Notes: generated by a model not told the origin, from the sequence alone. A stretch of 44,135 bases of DNA from Pseudomonadota bacterium (GCA_009927165.1 RFNO01000061.1:1-44135), one strand, 5' to 3'. Positions 7,661 to 17,104 are shown, counted from the first letter of the stretch. Program-made: numbers and translations.

Positions 7661-9968
7661 ATCGTTCCTGGGTTGAAAAGTGTTGGCTGGAAAAAGGTAC
7701 TGGTTCGGATTTCACCCAATGGCTAAAGAGATCGTTATAGTGTTGGGATAGGGGGTGACCCGATTGCCCACCAGGCTGAGTGAACAGCGAATTCTTAAAA
7801 TCTGAGAGATCCATCACCAATCGCATCGATGCGCCATTTCTGGGCGTCATAACGTTTGGCACAAGGCTGTCCCCGGCCAGTTCAGTCGAGGGCATATTGA
7901 GCACTGTTTGAAAAAAACTAGGTAGAGCCCTGCTGAGGGGGTGATTGATCTCGCTTCGATTCATTTCTCCCCATCGGATAGTGGTTAACTGACTTGGTTC
8001 AGAAACCAATTGCCGGGCAGCCGATATCAAACTTTTCTGAAAAGCTGAGCAGTAACTGCTGAAAGAAGGAGACAGAAGGTGTCTCGGTTTTCTTTCCCAT
8101 AGTTTTTTAACGAGGGCATCGTGACTGATCCTATCCAATAAAATCTCTTCGTGGATTACAGAAATTTCTCGGGATATGGGTGAAAGAAGATTCAGAAATA
8201 TCTCATAACGAAACTGACGCAAGACAGGGAAAGCCGATGAGTCTACTGAAGTAGTTCCGTTCCAATTACGAATTAACTCATAAAGGGGAGAAAGCCATAA
8301 GGAATGCTCAGGATCTGAAGGATCAATGGGACAAGTCAATACTTGGTCTCGATACCAGAGGTGCGTGAGGGACGTATTGTCAGCCTGAACTTGTGAGCAA
8401 TCGACGGCGTTCCATTTAGCTTTTCCCTGCAAAAGAGTTCGGATTCGTTTGGCACGAGCAGGACTGGGCCAATGACTACCAAAAAGTGGCAAATCTTTTC
8501 CTATACCAACGGTCCTCTGATTGGCACTTGCGATAAAACCTTCAGGGGGGTTGATCACGACTGGAAATCGGCTTCTTTCTACATAACCTTCCCATTTTGT
8601 TTGAGGAGTACGGTGAATTTTTGAGAGTCCATCAAAACCTGTCCGCTTAGGGAGTTTTCCTGCTAAAGTCCAACCAATATCTCCGGTTCTAGTCGCAAAA
8701 AGAGCATTTTGAGGGGGGCCTGCCCAATGTTCAAAAGCAGAAAGTAGTTCCTGTGAATTTTTTGCGTTATTAAGCGCGGACAAATCTAACTCTTTGAGAT
8801 TTTGAGGATCCAATGCTGTCCATTGAATCGCTGTGAACTTATCTTCAGATTCATCCACGATAGGGCCCCAAGGGCTTAGCTGAAGAGTTACTTCCATCGG
8901 TGGACTTCCCTTGATGGGAATAAATTCCCTTCTCACAGTGATCTCGGGAGAATTCTTGGGAATTTCGATCCGATCGATGTTGTCGACCGAGCTATTGGTA
9001 AAGGCCCAGGCCACATCTTGGTTTCGGCCAATAACAATTCCTGGCATTCCGGGAATCGATGCACCAACCACTTTTCCAGCGGACCATTTAATTCCTAAGC
9101 GATACCAAATATTAGGAATACGGAGATCAAGATGAGGATCGCTTGCGAGAAGGGGAGCTCCAGAAGTAGAGCGTTTTCCACTGATAACCCATGCATTACT
9201 TCCCGGTTCAAAATCTGATTTAATGGGAAGAAGTGAAGAACTATTTTTTCTGACAGTAAATTCTTGGGGAGTTGGGAATTTTGGTTCAGGTAGTGCGGGG
9301 GGATCGGCAAGAATTGGGGCATCTAAAAATCCCCAATCAAGTGTAAAAAAGGATACGAGACTAGGAGAAAGTTTCGTTCTCAGAATAGCCATTGCCTCCT
9401 CTGCATTACTCATTGGGGCATTGAGACTTTCATACATGCTGAGCACCACAGAGAAAGTATCTTCAATTGTCCAAGGCTTTGGGCGATAGTTGAGGAGTTG
9501 GCATTCCCACGGTCGCGGGTCATGAGCTAAATAGTGGTTGATTCCTTCTGCATAGGATTCAAGAAGTTGTTTGCGATCCGGAGGGAGTTGGCTTGCTGAT
9601 AAGCGTGCTGCTTCTCGATAACCCCACTTTCGGCTTTTGATATCGGAATCAACGGCTCGGGGTCCAAAGACTTCCGCCAAAGTTCCACTTATTTTTCTTC
9701 GGGTCAATTCCATTTGAAAAAAACGGTCTCTGGCAGTGATATAACCTTGAACTTTGTAGGCATCCGCTAAATGAGAAGTTTCAATCCAGGGAATCCCATG
9801 TTCATCCCATTTCACTTCAACTGTATCGGTAAGGCCGGTAAGACTATGAGTTCCTCGGTAATTTGGAAGTGAACGCTGCCAAAGAAAGTAAACAAAACCA
9901 ATGCTGCCTGTAAGAAAAATCAATAAGATCACAAAGAAAAGTACCCAGCGATGATTGAGTTTTACCAT
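7626..9968 (-). CDS. Penicillin-acylase-family Ntn hydrolase
   Basis: The ATG at 9968 gives 780 residues starting MVKLNHRWVLFFVILLIF, a clean N-terminal signal/anchor (an in-frame TTG at 10004 would add 12 residues). Family members are secreted precursors that self-cleave into alpha and beta chains; the beta chain starts with the catalytic Ser. Here the alpha part (residues 30-256) ends before GSNAWVISG, placing nucleophile Ser257 after Gly. DPHLDLRIPNIWY and GIVIGRNQDVAWAFTNSSVDN are the conserved substrate and oxyanion segments of the beta chain. It likely hydrolyses amide bonds such as acyl-homoserine lactones, beta-lactam side chains or N-acyl amino acids; which one is not readable. It overlaps the downstream DUF72 start. 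Confidence 0.9.
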   Translation of the reverse strand: MVKLNHRWVLFFVILLIFLTGSIGFVYFLWQRSLPNYRGTHSLTGLTDTVEVKWDEHGIPWIETSHLADAYKVQGYITARDRFFQMELTRRKISGTLAEVFGPRAVDSDIKSRKWGYREAARLSASQLPPDRKQLLESYAEGINHYLAHDPRPWECQLLNYRPKPWTIEDTFSVVLSMYESLNAPMSNAEEAMAILRTKLSPSLVSFFTLDWGFLDAPILADPPALPEPKFPTPQEFTVRKNSSSLLPIKSDFEPGSNAWVISGKRSTSGAPLLASDPHLDLRIPNIWYRLGIKWSAGKVVGASIPGMPGIVIGRNQDVAWAFTNSSVDNIDRIEIPKNSPEITVRREFIPIKGSPPMEVTLQLSPWGPIVDESEDKFTAIQWTALDPQNLKELDLSALNNAKNSQELLSAFEHWAGPPQNALFATRTGDIGWTLAGKLPKRTGFDGLSKIHRTPQTKWEGYVERSRFPVVINPPEGFIASANQRTVGIGKDLPLFGSHWPSPARAKRIRTLLQGKAKWNAVDCSQVQADNTSLTHLWYRDQVLTCPIDPSDPEHSLWLSPLYELIRNWNGTTSVDSSAFPVLRQFRYEIFLNLLSPISREISVIHEEILLDRISHDALVKKLWERKPRHLLSPSFSSYCSAFQKSLISAARQLVSEPSQLTTIRWGEMNRSEINHPLSRALPSFFQTVLNMPSTELAGDSLVPNVMTPRNGASMRLVMDLSDFKNSLFTQPGGQSGHPLSQHYNDLFSHWVKSEPVPFSSQHFSTQERFVPGATLGTRD

Positions 9969-10018
9969 GTGGGTATTGTCATGGTTAAACTGCGGGGACG
10001 TCAAATATTAGATGGAGT

Positions 10019-10906
10019 TTAAGGGCCGACTGAAGCTAAACTTCTTTTTGAGTTTTCGATTTTACTCAACAAAGTAAACTTGGAGTTTAGAAAGCCCCGA
10101 TACTGAGCAAAAAATCGATCTTTTAACTCTCTGAGAGCATCGCCTTCTTCCCAGACTTTTAATTTTCCTTGCACATTTTGAATTGCTAAAAACCGAGGAA
10201 CACTTTCATGAGAATAGTTTTCAGGAAAAGGAAATAGAGTTTTGAGAAGTTCAGAATCAAAAATTTGTTGCTTAGGATCCTCAATAACTACCGAATGTAG
10301 AATTAAGTCCGGATTTACAAATTTTTTGGCATAGTACTCGAGAATATATCGATATTCTTTAGAGCTTTCGCACCAATTGGGACCTATGACAAAGAAATTA
10401 AATTTCTCATCATCATGAGGTTTTAGAAAACTTCTAAGGAACTGAATTTGGGTAACGGCCTTTTTGACTGCTTCGGGTTTCCCTTCGAGTAATGTTTTTA
10501 CTTGGATTTGTTCGGTCATTGAGATTTTGTCCCAAGCTCCCCGTTTCAAAGGAATACGGTGAGCCACTAAGCGTTGCGTGATTCTTTCTGATTCCCCTAA
10601 TTCCACTTGGGTACTGAGAAAAAGAGAAGTTTTGGACCATTCTGCTCGATGGGTTAAGTAATCAGAATCCAATCGGGTGAGGTCTTCAGGCTTAAGAAGA
10701 AGATTAAATTTTCCTGTCTTATCGGAAACCAAAGGAAATATGTCGTTATAAGAACGGCCTTGTTTGAATTCGATGCTGAAAGGTAAATAAAAAAGTTCGT
10801 ACATGTGGAGGAGTTTGTTGGCAGCTTGATTGCCTGAAATTGCAGGCTCTGCGTAGCCACCACGGCCCACTATCAAACAGAGAGCTATCAGAATGATTCT
10901 TAACAT
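10019..10906 (-). CDS. Exported thioredoxin-fold-like protein with a single active-site-type cysteine
   Basis: This 295-residue protein has a signal peptide (MLRIILIALCLIVGRGGYA, cleavage before EPA). No family is recognised with certainty. FNFFVIGPNWCESSKEYRYILEYYAKKF resembles the strand-loop-helix of thioredoxin/TlpA proteins, where WCxxC would sit, but the second Cys is replaced (WCESS). The later VPRFLAIQNVQGKLKVWEEGD resembles the cis-Pro strand (V-P) and beta-hairpin of thioredoxins. A single-Cys protein of this kind could act as a thiol-reactive or structural periplasmic protein rather than a disulfide reductase. AGAGG precedes the ATG. It lies between the M16 peptidase and acylase genes, all reading leftward. 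Confidence 0.6.
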   Translation of the reverse strand: MLRIILIALCLIVGRGGYAEPAISGNQAANKLLHMYELFYLPFSIEFKQGRSYNDIFPLVSDKTGKFNLLLKPEDLTRLDSDYLTHRAEWSKTSLFLSTQVELGESERITQRLVAHRIPLKRGAWDKISMTEQIQVKTLLEGKPEAVKKAVTQIQFLRSFLKPHDDEKFNFFVIGPNWCESSKEYRYILEYYAKKFVNPDLILHSVVIEDPKQQIFDSELLKTLFPFPENYSHESVPRFLAIQNVQGKLKVWEEGDALRELKDRFFAQYRGFLNSKFTLLSKIENSKRSLASVGP

Positions 10907-11029
10907 CGGGATACCTCTATACTGCTAGAATACTGCAAGGGAGATGCCACTCTAAGCTGCTGAAATCACGAGCAAATAACGACAAAACACGTCGTTGTCT
11001 TAGTCAGCTGCGAAAAACTTAGTCAGTTC

Positions 11030-13663
11030 TTACGAACGTTCTAAAAGAGGTTCGCTGGCTTTGGAAGTTTTTCTGGTGGGAGAGGTTTGTCCTTCCCAAG
11101 CATGTCGAATGAAGGCTTCTTCCACTTGCTGATTGTGGACAATGGAAATAGTTGCCTTATCAAGATGTAAATATTTTTCTGCAATGGCTCTAATTTCTTC
11201 CGCTGTGATCGATTTGATTCTGTCAGCCACCCTGAGAGAGTGATCAAATCCCAACCCGTAAGCTTCATCAAGACCGAACATCATGCTTTGTGAGGAAAAA
11301 CGCTGCATTTCTAATTCAAACCGACCAATCCAATACTGTTTTGCTCGGGCCAGTTCTTTGGACGTCATGGCTCTGTCCAGAGTTTTTTCCAGCTCTTTGC
11401 GGATGCCGTGAATAGCCACGGGTAATTTTTCAGGGGAGCAACCGATATAAACTCCAAACATTCCGCCATCTGGGTTTTCAGAAGCAAGAGGCGCGACCGT
11501 GTAAGCCAAACTTTGTTTGTCTCGTAGTTCTAAAAAGAGTCTCCCCCCTTGTCCCGACAAACAAGAGTTTAAAAGTTTTAAGGCAAATCTATCCGGATTG
11601 TGCAACGAGGGCCCCAAGAAACCAATAATCATATGCGATTGAGAGAGAGGTTCCTTTTTTTCTAATACTACCGATAGTCGATTGTTTTCCGTTATGGGCA
11701 GAGTTGGGGTGATTTTTTTTCCGGTCTGGGGTAGTGAGTGCAGAATCTCCGCTATTTCTTTTTCCCAGGCACCGCGATCAAAGTGGCCGACAGTAGAAAC
11801 AACGACTTCGGATTGGTGAATGTAATTTCGGTAAAAATCTCTCAAGTCCTTGCTAGTGAGGGAGGAAACGGTATCGAGTTTCCCCAGGCTCGAACGACCA
11901 TAAGGATGATGATGATAGAGAGCTTGCATGAAATTGAGTTGGCAAATTTGTCCAGGTGTATCTCTTTCAGAGCGAATATCCTGCAAAAGTATTTCTTTTT
12001 CTATTTCAAATTCATTCTCAGGAAAAGTCGGGTTGAGCAAGATTTCCGATAGAAGCGGTTTTACTGCAGTCCATTGTTTGGATAAAAACTCTATGCTTAA
12101 GCCCATAGTGTGTCTTCCAACAAAAGCGCCAATGGATGCTCCCAAAGAGTCTAATTGATAAGCAATTTGTTTGGAATTGTAGTGGGGAGTACCGCTGGTC
12201 CAAACCCGCTGTAACAAAGTGCCGAGTCCCAGTTTTTCTTTTGATTCCTCACGAATTCCACCGGGAAAAATCATTTTCACGGAAACCACTGGAAGATGAT
12301 TCATCCATTTTTCGACGAATCGCACAGAGCTTTTCTTTTTTAGTTCCAATTGGGGTGAAACCTCTTTAGGGAGAGCAGATTTTACAGGTGAGGCACTCAA
12401 CAGGCTTTCCAGTTTTTTGATATCTACTTTCAGGCCTAAAGGATGAATTGCACTAAGAACAGGCTTTGTTTTAAGCAGTTGTGTCAGCGCTTCGTCGCAT
12501 GCTGATTTTTGAACAGACAAAATAGAGTTCAGATACTTCTGTTCCGATTCCGGATCCCCAAACTGAATCGTATAATATCCCAATCTGCGTGCATAGCCTT
12601 CAACAGTCTCTTTTCCTGCAATCACTTCAGATTCGAGTGAAGATTTCACTCGTTCAATTTCGCTCTCCTGGATTCCTTGGGGTGTAATTCGGTGAAGAAG
12701 GTTCACGGTTTCTCGTATCGCGGTTTCAAAGTTTTCAGGAGTGACTTGAAGACCGATAACAGCCATTCCGCAACGAGCTGTAGCAATGAGGCCCATATTT
12801 ACGTCTTGGGCAACTTTGGTATCCTTCACCAAGTGTTGATAGAGGAGACAGCTCTCACCTTGTCCCAAAGCAGTGCAAAGCACATCTAGTGCCGGTATTC
12901 CTGAATCATCCAAAGGCGGAGTAGGCCAAGCGATTTGAATGGAACATTCTTTGATGTCTTTTTCAGCTAGAACAACACGTACTTTTTTTGCCGAAGAATA
13001 ATCGGGTACTTTCGGAATGGAGACAGATTTTTGTTTCTTCATTCGGCCAAATTTTTGCTGGGCCAATGCAAAAGCTTTCTTTTTATCAATATCGCCTACA
13101 ATGAAAAGATAAGTAGAACCCGCATGGTAGTTTTTGGAGAAATAGGCTCTTAGAGTGCGATGGTCGATATTTTTAACGGTCGAGTCATAGCCAAGGACGG
13201 GCCTTCCATAGGGGCTATTGGGGAAGGCAGTTTTCCATAAGTTATGAGAAACGGTTCGGTAGGGAGAGTCCTGAGAACGCTTTATTTCTTCTAAGATGAC
13301 TTCCCGTTCTCGTCTCATTTCCTCGGGATCAAAAGTAGGATTCTGAACCGCATCAGCAATAATATCGAGTCCTTTTTCAAAGTACCGACTTCCCAAAGTG
13401 GTGTAGTAGACAGTTTCTTCAAAGGAAGTAAAAGCATTGATTTCACCGCCGCAGCTCTCTATTTCCAGAGCAATTTCCCCTACTTTTCGATTTTTGGTGC
13501 CCTTAAAAAGTGAGTGTTCCAGAAAGTGGGAGATTCCTGCGATTTTACCGGTCTCATAAACACTGCCTCGACTAATCCATGCCTGAACGGTAACCACTGG
13601 TGAAGCATGATTCTCCACTACAAAAACTGGTATTCCATTTTTTAATGTGTATCTTTCAATCAT
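11030..13663 (-). CDS. M16-family zinc metallopeptidase, two-repeat (pitrilysin-like)
   Basis: At 877 residues it consists of two M16 modules. The first carries the inverted zinc motif HFLEH (His46, Glu49, His50) followed about 75 residues later by EREVILEEIKRS, which supplies the third ligand Glu. The second module (from about residue 450) lacks HxxEH, as expected for the inactive partner half that closes the clamshell. Family members degrade short peptides; proteobacterial ones may be cytoplasmic or periplasmic. No signal peptide is visible, so this one looks cytoplasmic. AAAGGGG six bases before the ATG fixes the start. Its start codon overlaps the divergent hemW start codon by two bases. 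Confidence 0.92.
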   Translation of the reverse strand: MIERYTLKNGIPVFVVENHASPVVTVQAWISRGSVYETGKIAGISHFLEHSLFKGTKNRKVGEIALEIESCGGEINAFTSFEETVYYTTLGSRYFEKGLDIIADAVQNPTFDPEEMRREREVILEEIKRSQDSPYRTVSHNLWKTAFPNSPYGRPVLGYDSTVKNIDHRTLRAYFSKNYHAGSTYLFIVGDIDKKKAFALAQQKFGRMKKQKSVSIPKVPDYSSAKKVRVVLAEKDIKECSIQIAWPTPPLDDSGIPALDVLCTALGQGESCLLYQHLVKDTKVAQDVNMGLIATARCGMAVIGLQVTPENFETAIRETVNLLHRITPQGIQESEIERVKSSLESEVIAGKETVEGYARRLGYYTIQFGDPESEQKYLNSILSVQKSACDEALTQLLKTKPVLSAIHPLGLKVDIKKLESLLSASPVKSALPKEVSPQLELKKKSSVRFVEKWMNHLPVVSVKMIFPGGIREESKEKLGLGTLLQRVWTSGTPHYNSKQIAYQLDSLGASIGAFVGRHTMGLSIEFLSKQWTAVKPLLSEILLNPTFPENEFEIEKEILLQDIRSERDTPGQICQLNFMQALYHHHPYGRSSLGKLDTVSSLTSKDLRDFYRNYIHQSEVVVSTVGHFDRGAWEKEIAEILHSLPQTGKKITPTLPITENNRLSVVLEKKEPLSQSHMIIGFLGPSLHNPDRFALKLLNSCLSGQGGRLFLELRDKQSLAYTVAPLASENPDGGMFGVYIGCSPEKLPVAIHGIRKELEKTLDRAMTSKELARAKQYWIGRFELEMQRFSSQSMMFGLDEAYGLGFDHSLRVADRIKSITAEEIRAIAEKYLHLDKATISIVHNQQVEEAFIRHAWEGQTSPTRKTSKASEPLLERS

Positions 13664-14843
13664 GGTAAGCCCCTTTCAGGTATCCCAATTAAACCCTACG
13701 ACACCCGAGTTGACAAATCAGTTTGGCATTTACGTTCATGTGCCCTTTTGTATCCATAAATGTTCTTACTGTGACTTTTATTCTTTTACTAAATACGGCC
13801 CGGGAGACTTTCAGCGTTTCGTTGAGTCATGGGTTCGAGAAGCTCGCAGTGCTGCTCAATGGCTTCGTGAGCACCGCCCGTTACAGTCTCCGGTAACCAG
13901 TATCTTCTTAGGAGGGGGTACCCCCTCTTTGTTGCCCATGGAATTTCTGCAGACGCTTTTTTCAGTGCTGCAGGGCGAGTTCGATTGGGCCCCCGAGATT
14001 GAAATAACCCTTGAAGCGAATCCAGAAACGGTTACTGAAGAGTTGGCCTTTAATTGGCGGGAAAAAACCCCGTTAAATCGGATCAGTATGGGGGCACAAA
14101 GTTTTCAGCCCAAATACTTGGAGGCGTTGGAAAGATTGGGGTCGCCCTCAAAAATTCAAGAATCTGCGGGTATATTAAAGAGGGTGGGGTTGCACAACTT
14201 TAATCTCGACTTGATCATTGGTATTCCTCAGCAAACCCCCGATGAAATCGAACTCGATATTGATTGGGCCATTCGTTTAGAGCCTAAACATCTTAGTAAT
14301 TACAATCTCAGTTTAAAGCCTGGACATCCACTCTTCAAAAAACTTCCCTCGAATGATGTCAGCGCAGATATTTATGAAGCCGCAAGAAAGAAAATTACGA
14401 ACTCTGGCTTCGGACAGTATGAGATTTCAAATTATGCAGTACCCGGTTTTGAATGTGCTCATAACCTGCTCTATTGGTCGGGAGCCGATTATTTGGGATT
14501 GGGGCCGTCAGCAGCCAGTCGATTTTTCTGGGATGGAGTATTTTGGCACCGAAAGCAAATGAGCGATTATTCAGCTTATCTGGCTCAACACAAATTTGAA
14601 GAGAGGCTTTTTGAGCAAACGACTCAAGAACAAACTCAACTGGAAGCATTGTTCCTCGAGCTTCGTCAAAACAAGGGGATCAACCTAAGAAGATTTTTAG
14701 ATCGATACGGGCTCGATGTTTTAAAGAGTCCTAAAATAGAGCTTTTTGAAAAGGCAGGATGGCTAAAAGTAAAAGAGCCGACCCTGTCACTGACTGATCA
14801 AGGTCGGCTCCTCACAGATAGTATTGTTTGCGAATTGTGCTGA
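13662..14843 (+). CDS. hemW: HemW-like radical SAM protein (heme chaperone, formerly HemN-like)
   Basis: The 393-residue protein has the radical SAM cluster motif CIHKCSYCDFY (CxxxCxxC) near residues 32-39, with YVHVPFCIHKCSYCDF typical of HemW/HemN. FLGGGTPSLL, ISMGAQSF and NLDLIIGIPQQTPDEI match the family SAM and core motifs, and the C-terminal HemN domain is present (GLGPSAAS, then Gln-rich helices). HemW has a Cys after CxxxCxxC replaced by Phe/Tyr and transfers heme rather than decarboxylating coproporphyrinogen III; the CDFYSF sequence here agrees. ATG 13662 is preferred over ATG 13647, although neither has a visible ribosome-binding site. A minus-strand terminator lies inside its 3' end. 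Confidence 0.9.
   Translation: MVSPFQVSQLNPTTPELTNQFGIYVHVPFCIHKCSYCDFYSFTKYGPGDFQRFVESWVREARSAAQWLREHRPLQSPVTSIFLGGGTPSLLPMEFLQTLFSVLQGEFDWAPEIEITLEANPETVTEELAFNWREKTPLNRISMGAQSFQPKYLEALERLGSPSKIQESAGILKRVGLHNFNLDLIIGIPQQTPDEIELDIDWAIRLEPKHLSNYNLSLKPGHPLFKKLPSNDVSADIYEAARKKITNSGFGQYEISNYAVPGFECAHNLLYWSGADYLGLGPSAASRFFWDGVFWHRKQMSDYSAYLAQHKFEERLFEQTTQEQTQLEALFLELRQNKGINLRRFLDRYGLDVLKSPKIELFEKAGWLKVKEPTLSLTDQGRLLTDSIVCELC
14765..14810 (-). terminator. Rho-independent terminator for ssb, inside hemW coding sequence
   Basis: GAGCCGACC (14775-14783) and GGTCGGCTC (14802-14810) are a perfect 9-bp inverted repeat with an 18-base loop. Read on the minus strand the stem is followed by TTTTACTTTT, a good U-tract; on the plus strand there is none. 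It lies 44 bases past the ssb stop codon. Confidence 0.75.
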
Positions 14844-14853
14844 GACTTATTCC

Positions 14854-15297
14854 TTAAAAAGGAACTTCGTCATCAGCCATGCCTCCACCGGCTTGAGTGT
14901 CCATTGTGGGGCTCTCAAAGCTGGGAGCAGCAAAATCATTGGTTGTATTTGAGGCTCTATCACTTGTGCCTCCTAAGAATTGAACATTAGCGGCAACAAT
15001 TTCCGTTGTGTAACGTTTATGCCCTTCTTTATCTGTCCACTCTCGTGTTTGTAGTCTTCCTTCAACAAAGGCTTCTCGTCCTTTGGAAAGATATTGCCCG
15101 CAAATTTCGCCTAATTTTCCCCAGGCAACAATGCGATGCCATTCCGTGCGTTCTTGTTTTTGACCGTTTTTATCGGTCCAGTTTTCGTTGGTAGCGATAC
15201 TGAAAGTAGCTACAGAACCCCCGGTCGTTGTGTATCGAACTTCGGGATCTTTTCCCAAACGACCAATAAGAAGGACTTTATTTAAACCGCTGGCCAT
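14854..15297 (-). CDS. ssb: Single-stranded DNA-binding protein
   Basis: The 147-residue SSB opens [23 protein letters not shown], the conserved OB-fold start, followed by [23 protein letters not shown] and [10 protein letters not shown]. The C-terminal segment is Gly/Asp-rich and ends in DDEVPF, the acidic hydrophobic tip that docks replication, repair and recombination partners (family consensus DDDIPF). It coats ssDNA as a tetramer. AGGAG is five to six bases before the ATG. It is transcribed alone, divergent from the RDD gene, with a terminator embedded in the convergent hemW 3' end. Confidence 0.97.
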   Translation of the reverse strand: MASGLNKVLLIGRLGKDPEVRYTTTGGSVATFSIATNENWTDKNGQKQERTEWHRIVAWGKLGEICGQYLSKGREAFVEGRLQTREWTDKEGHKRYTTEIVAANVQFLGGTSDRASNTTNDFAAPSFESPTMDTQAGGGMADDEVPF

Positions 15298-15409
15298 GAT
15301 TACTCCTGTTGTTGCCCTATTAAGGGAATTTAAGGCTATTTTTTTAAGATCCGGTTAGACTAGAGTCAAGGAAATGGGGAGGCATTCTTCATTTCTGATA
15401 AGGAGCCCT

Positions 15410-15907
15410 ATGTTTAGAAGTGGAATATCAAGACGATCTCCCATTTTTTTGGGTCCGGTTCGTTCAACGGCTTTTCACCGGATTGCTGCCAAATTAATTG
15501 ATGGGGTCTTGGTTGTGGCCGTTTTCTTTATTGGAAGAGCTCTTTGGGCTCCGCTGGGCCCACTTGCCGCAGCGTTTTATGCGGCGATCCAAGATTCTTT
15601 AGCAGAGGGGCAGAGCATCGGAAAAAAAATCATTGGTCTTCGGGTGCTCGATGACGGGACGGGAATCTCCTGTGACGCGGCGAGTTCAGCTATGAGAAAC
15701 TTGCCCTTAGTCATTGCCTTTTTATTTGCGACGGTTCCGGTGATTTGGGTTTTCGTGTTTCTGATGGTCATCCCTTTTATGGTGCTTGAAGTCTATTTAG
15801 TCGTCGCGTTAGAAACCGGGGTTCGGCTGGGAGACATCATGGCTAATACCCTGGTCGTTGAACACTTTGAAGTTCATCCCGATGATGCAGCAATTCCTCC
15901 CCTCTAG
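15410..15907 (+). CDS. RDD-family membrane protein
   Basis: The ATG at 15410 has AAGGAG at the right distance and is preferred over the upstream ATG at 15374 (poor spacing). The 165-residue product contains the RDD signature: FHRIAAKLIDGVLVVAVFFIG (Arg and Asp at the membrane boundary), then AIQDSLAEGQSIGKKIIGLRVLD, with GKKIIGLRV the family core. Two or three transmembrane segments follow (LVIAFLFATVPVIWVFVFLMVIPFMVLEVYLVV). Proteins of this family sit in the inner membrane; some export substrates or affect ion tolerance, but most are uncharacterised. The neighbouring pil operon begins 120 bases downstream with its own promoter. Confidence 0.85.
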   Translation: MFRSGISRRSPIFLGPVRSTAFHRIAAKLIDGVLVVAVFFIGRALWAPLGPLAAAFYAAIQDSLAEGQSIGKKIIGLRVLDDGTGISCDAASSAMRNLPLVIAFLFATVPVIWVFVFLMVIPFMVLEVYLVVALETGVRLGDIMANTLVVEHFEVHPDDAAIPPL

Positions 15908-15937
15908 AACCAATAACTAGGCCAACTAGCTAAATCT

Positions 15938-15946
15938 TGTTATAAT
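15938..15946 (+). promoter_or_regulatory. Extended -10 promoter for the pil operon
   Basis: TGTTATAAT is a perfect extended -10 element (TGn followed by TATAAT). No convincing -35 hexamer lies 16-18 bases upstream, which is normal for extended -10 promoters. The transcript would carry an 80-nt leader with a small hairpin (15965-15969 with 15974-15978). Confidence 0.55.
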
Positions 15947-16027
15947 TAACCAAGTCTCATCAGTGCCCTTTCAGGGGCTTCCAACTCGATCAACACATAA
16001 ATTTAATCAAATCGGTGTAATGCAAGC

Positions 16028-17104
16028 ATGCGATTTTTAGACACATTTATGAAGAAGCAGCTTGTGGGTCTGGATATCGGTATGTCCGGAATCAAGGCGG
16101 TTGAAATCAGTCAAGACGCTCAACCAAGACTTCTCGCCTACAATCGAATTCCGATTCCCTGTGATTGGATTAACTTAGATGGCGAAGTTAAAAACCAAGG
16201 GGTGCTCGTTGAATCATTACGAAAACTTTTTTCAGTTGGAAATTTTAAAACGAAAAACGTAGCGGTTGGCGTTTTTGGTCGCTCCATCATCACAAAAAAA
16301 ATCAGTGTCCCCCAAATGAGTCCCGAGGATCTGGAGAATCAGCTCTATTGGGAAGCTGAACAATATATTCCGTTTAATATTAACGAAGTGAATCTCGATT
16401 TTGCGATTTTGGGTCCTCACACAGCCACTTTGTCGAGCGAACCGAAAATGGATGTCCTACTCGTTGCCGCAAAAAAGGACTTTATTCAATTTCTGCAAGG
16501 TTTAGTGAAGGAAGCAGGATTGGAGCCCGTGATTCTCGATAGCCAAGCTTTCGCTCTAGGAAATGCTTTTGAATTCAATTACGGACCAGCTGCTCAACGG
16601 CAGGGTCATTCCACCCAAGTGATTATTGATTTCGGTGCGAGCTCTACGAAAGTCATCATGATTGAGGGGAGTCAAACTACTTTTAGTCGAGAACTCCAAG
16701 CATGCGGAACTCGTTGTTCTGAACTGCTGATGGAGCGATTCGGTATGTCAATGATTGAAGCAGAAGCGACCAAAATTTTGAAAGCCAATGAGTCCCATGT
16801 TCGACCCATCTTAGAGGATTATGCGATTATCATTTCTGAGGAAGTTTCTCGAACCATTGATTTTTTTCTAAGCCAAAGCATCGATAACTCTGTTGATGGC
16901 ATATACGTTTGCGGAGGGGGATCTCAACTCTTGGGATTAAAAGACGCTCTTGAAAAAAGATTACCTGCACCCATATCGAAATTAAATCCTGTTCAGCACA
17001 TTGCGGGGAGTGGTCAACCCATGAATCCGGCTGCCTTGAGAGAAGTGACCTGTTTGGGAGCCGTTGCTACGGGGCTGTCGCTTCGTCGAAAAGGAGACAA
17101 ATAA
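16028..17104 (+). CDS. pilM: Type IV pilus assembly protein PilM (actin-like ATPase)
   Basis: The 358-residue cytoplasmic PilM binds the N-terminus of PilN and links the pilus machine to its motor. Actin-fold motifs: VGLDIGMSGIKAVEI (phosphate 1, residues 13-27), VIIDFGASSTKVIMI (phosphate 2), and IYVCGGGSQLLGLKDALEKRL (adenosine loop). Length is typical (about 350 aa). The start may be ATG 16028 or the in-frame ATG 16049; neither has an obvious ribosome-binding site. It is the first gene of a tight operon whose neighbours pilN, pilO, pilP and pilQ follow in the conserved order. Confidence 0.95.
   Translation: MRFLDTFMKKQLVGLDIGMSGIKAVEISQDAQPRLLAYNRIPIPCDWINLDGEVKNQGVLVESLRKLFSVGNFKTKNVAVGVFGRSIITKKISVPQMSPEDLENQLYWEAEQYIPFNINEVNLDFAILGPHTATLSSEPKMDVLLVAAKKDFIQFLQGLVKEAGLEPVILDSQAFALGNAFEFNYGPAAQRQGHSTQVIIDFGASSTKVIMIEGSQTTFSRELQACGTRCSELLMERFGMSMIEAEATKILKANESHVRPILEDYAIIISEEVSRTIDFFLSQSIDNSVDGIYVCGGGSQLLGLKDALEKRLPAPISKLNPVQHIAGSGQPMNPAALREVTCLGAVATGLSLRRKGDK

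Noticed and set aside
8449-8464. TGGCACG inside the acylase gene as a sigma54 promoter
   Set aside because: The GC element is absent at the -12 position and the site is inside a gene on the opposite strand.
10979-11027. AACGAC/GTCGTT hairpin and CTTAGTCAG direct repeats after the M16 gene
   Set aside because: The stem is only six to seven pairs and the T-tract is weak; the repeat is short. It may be a weak terminator, but evidence is insufficient.
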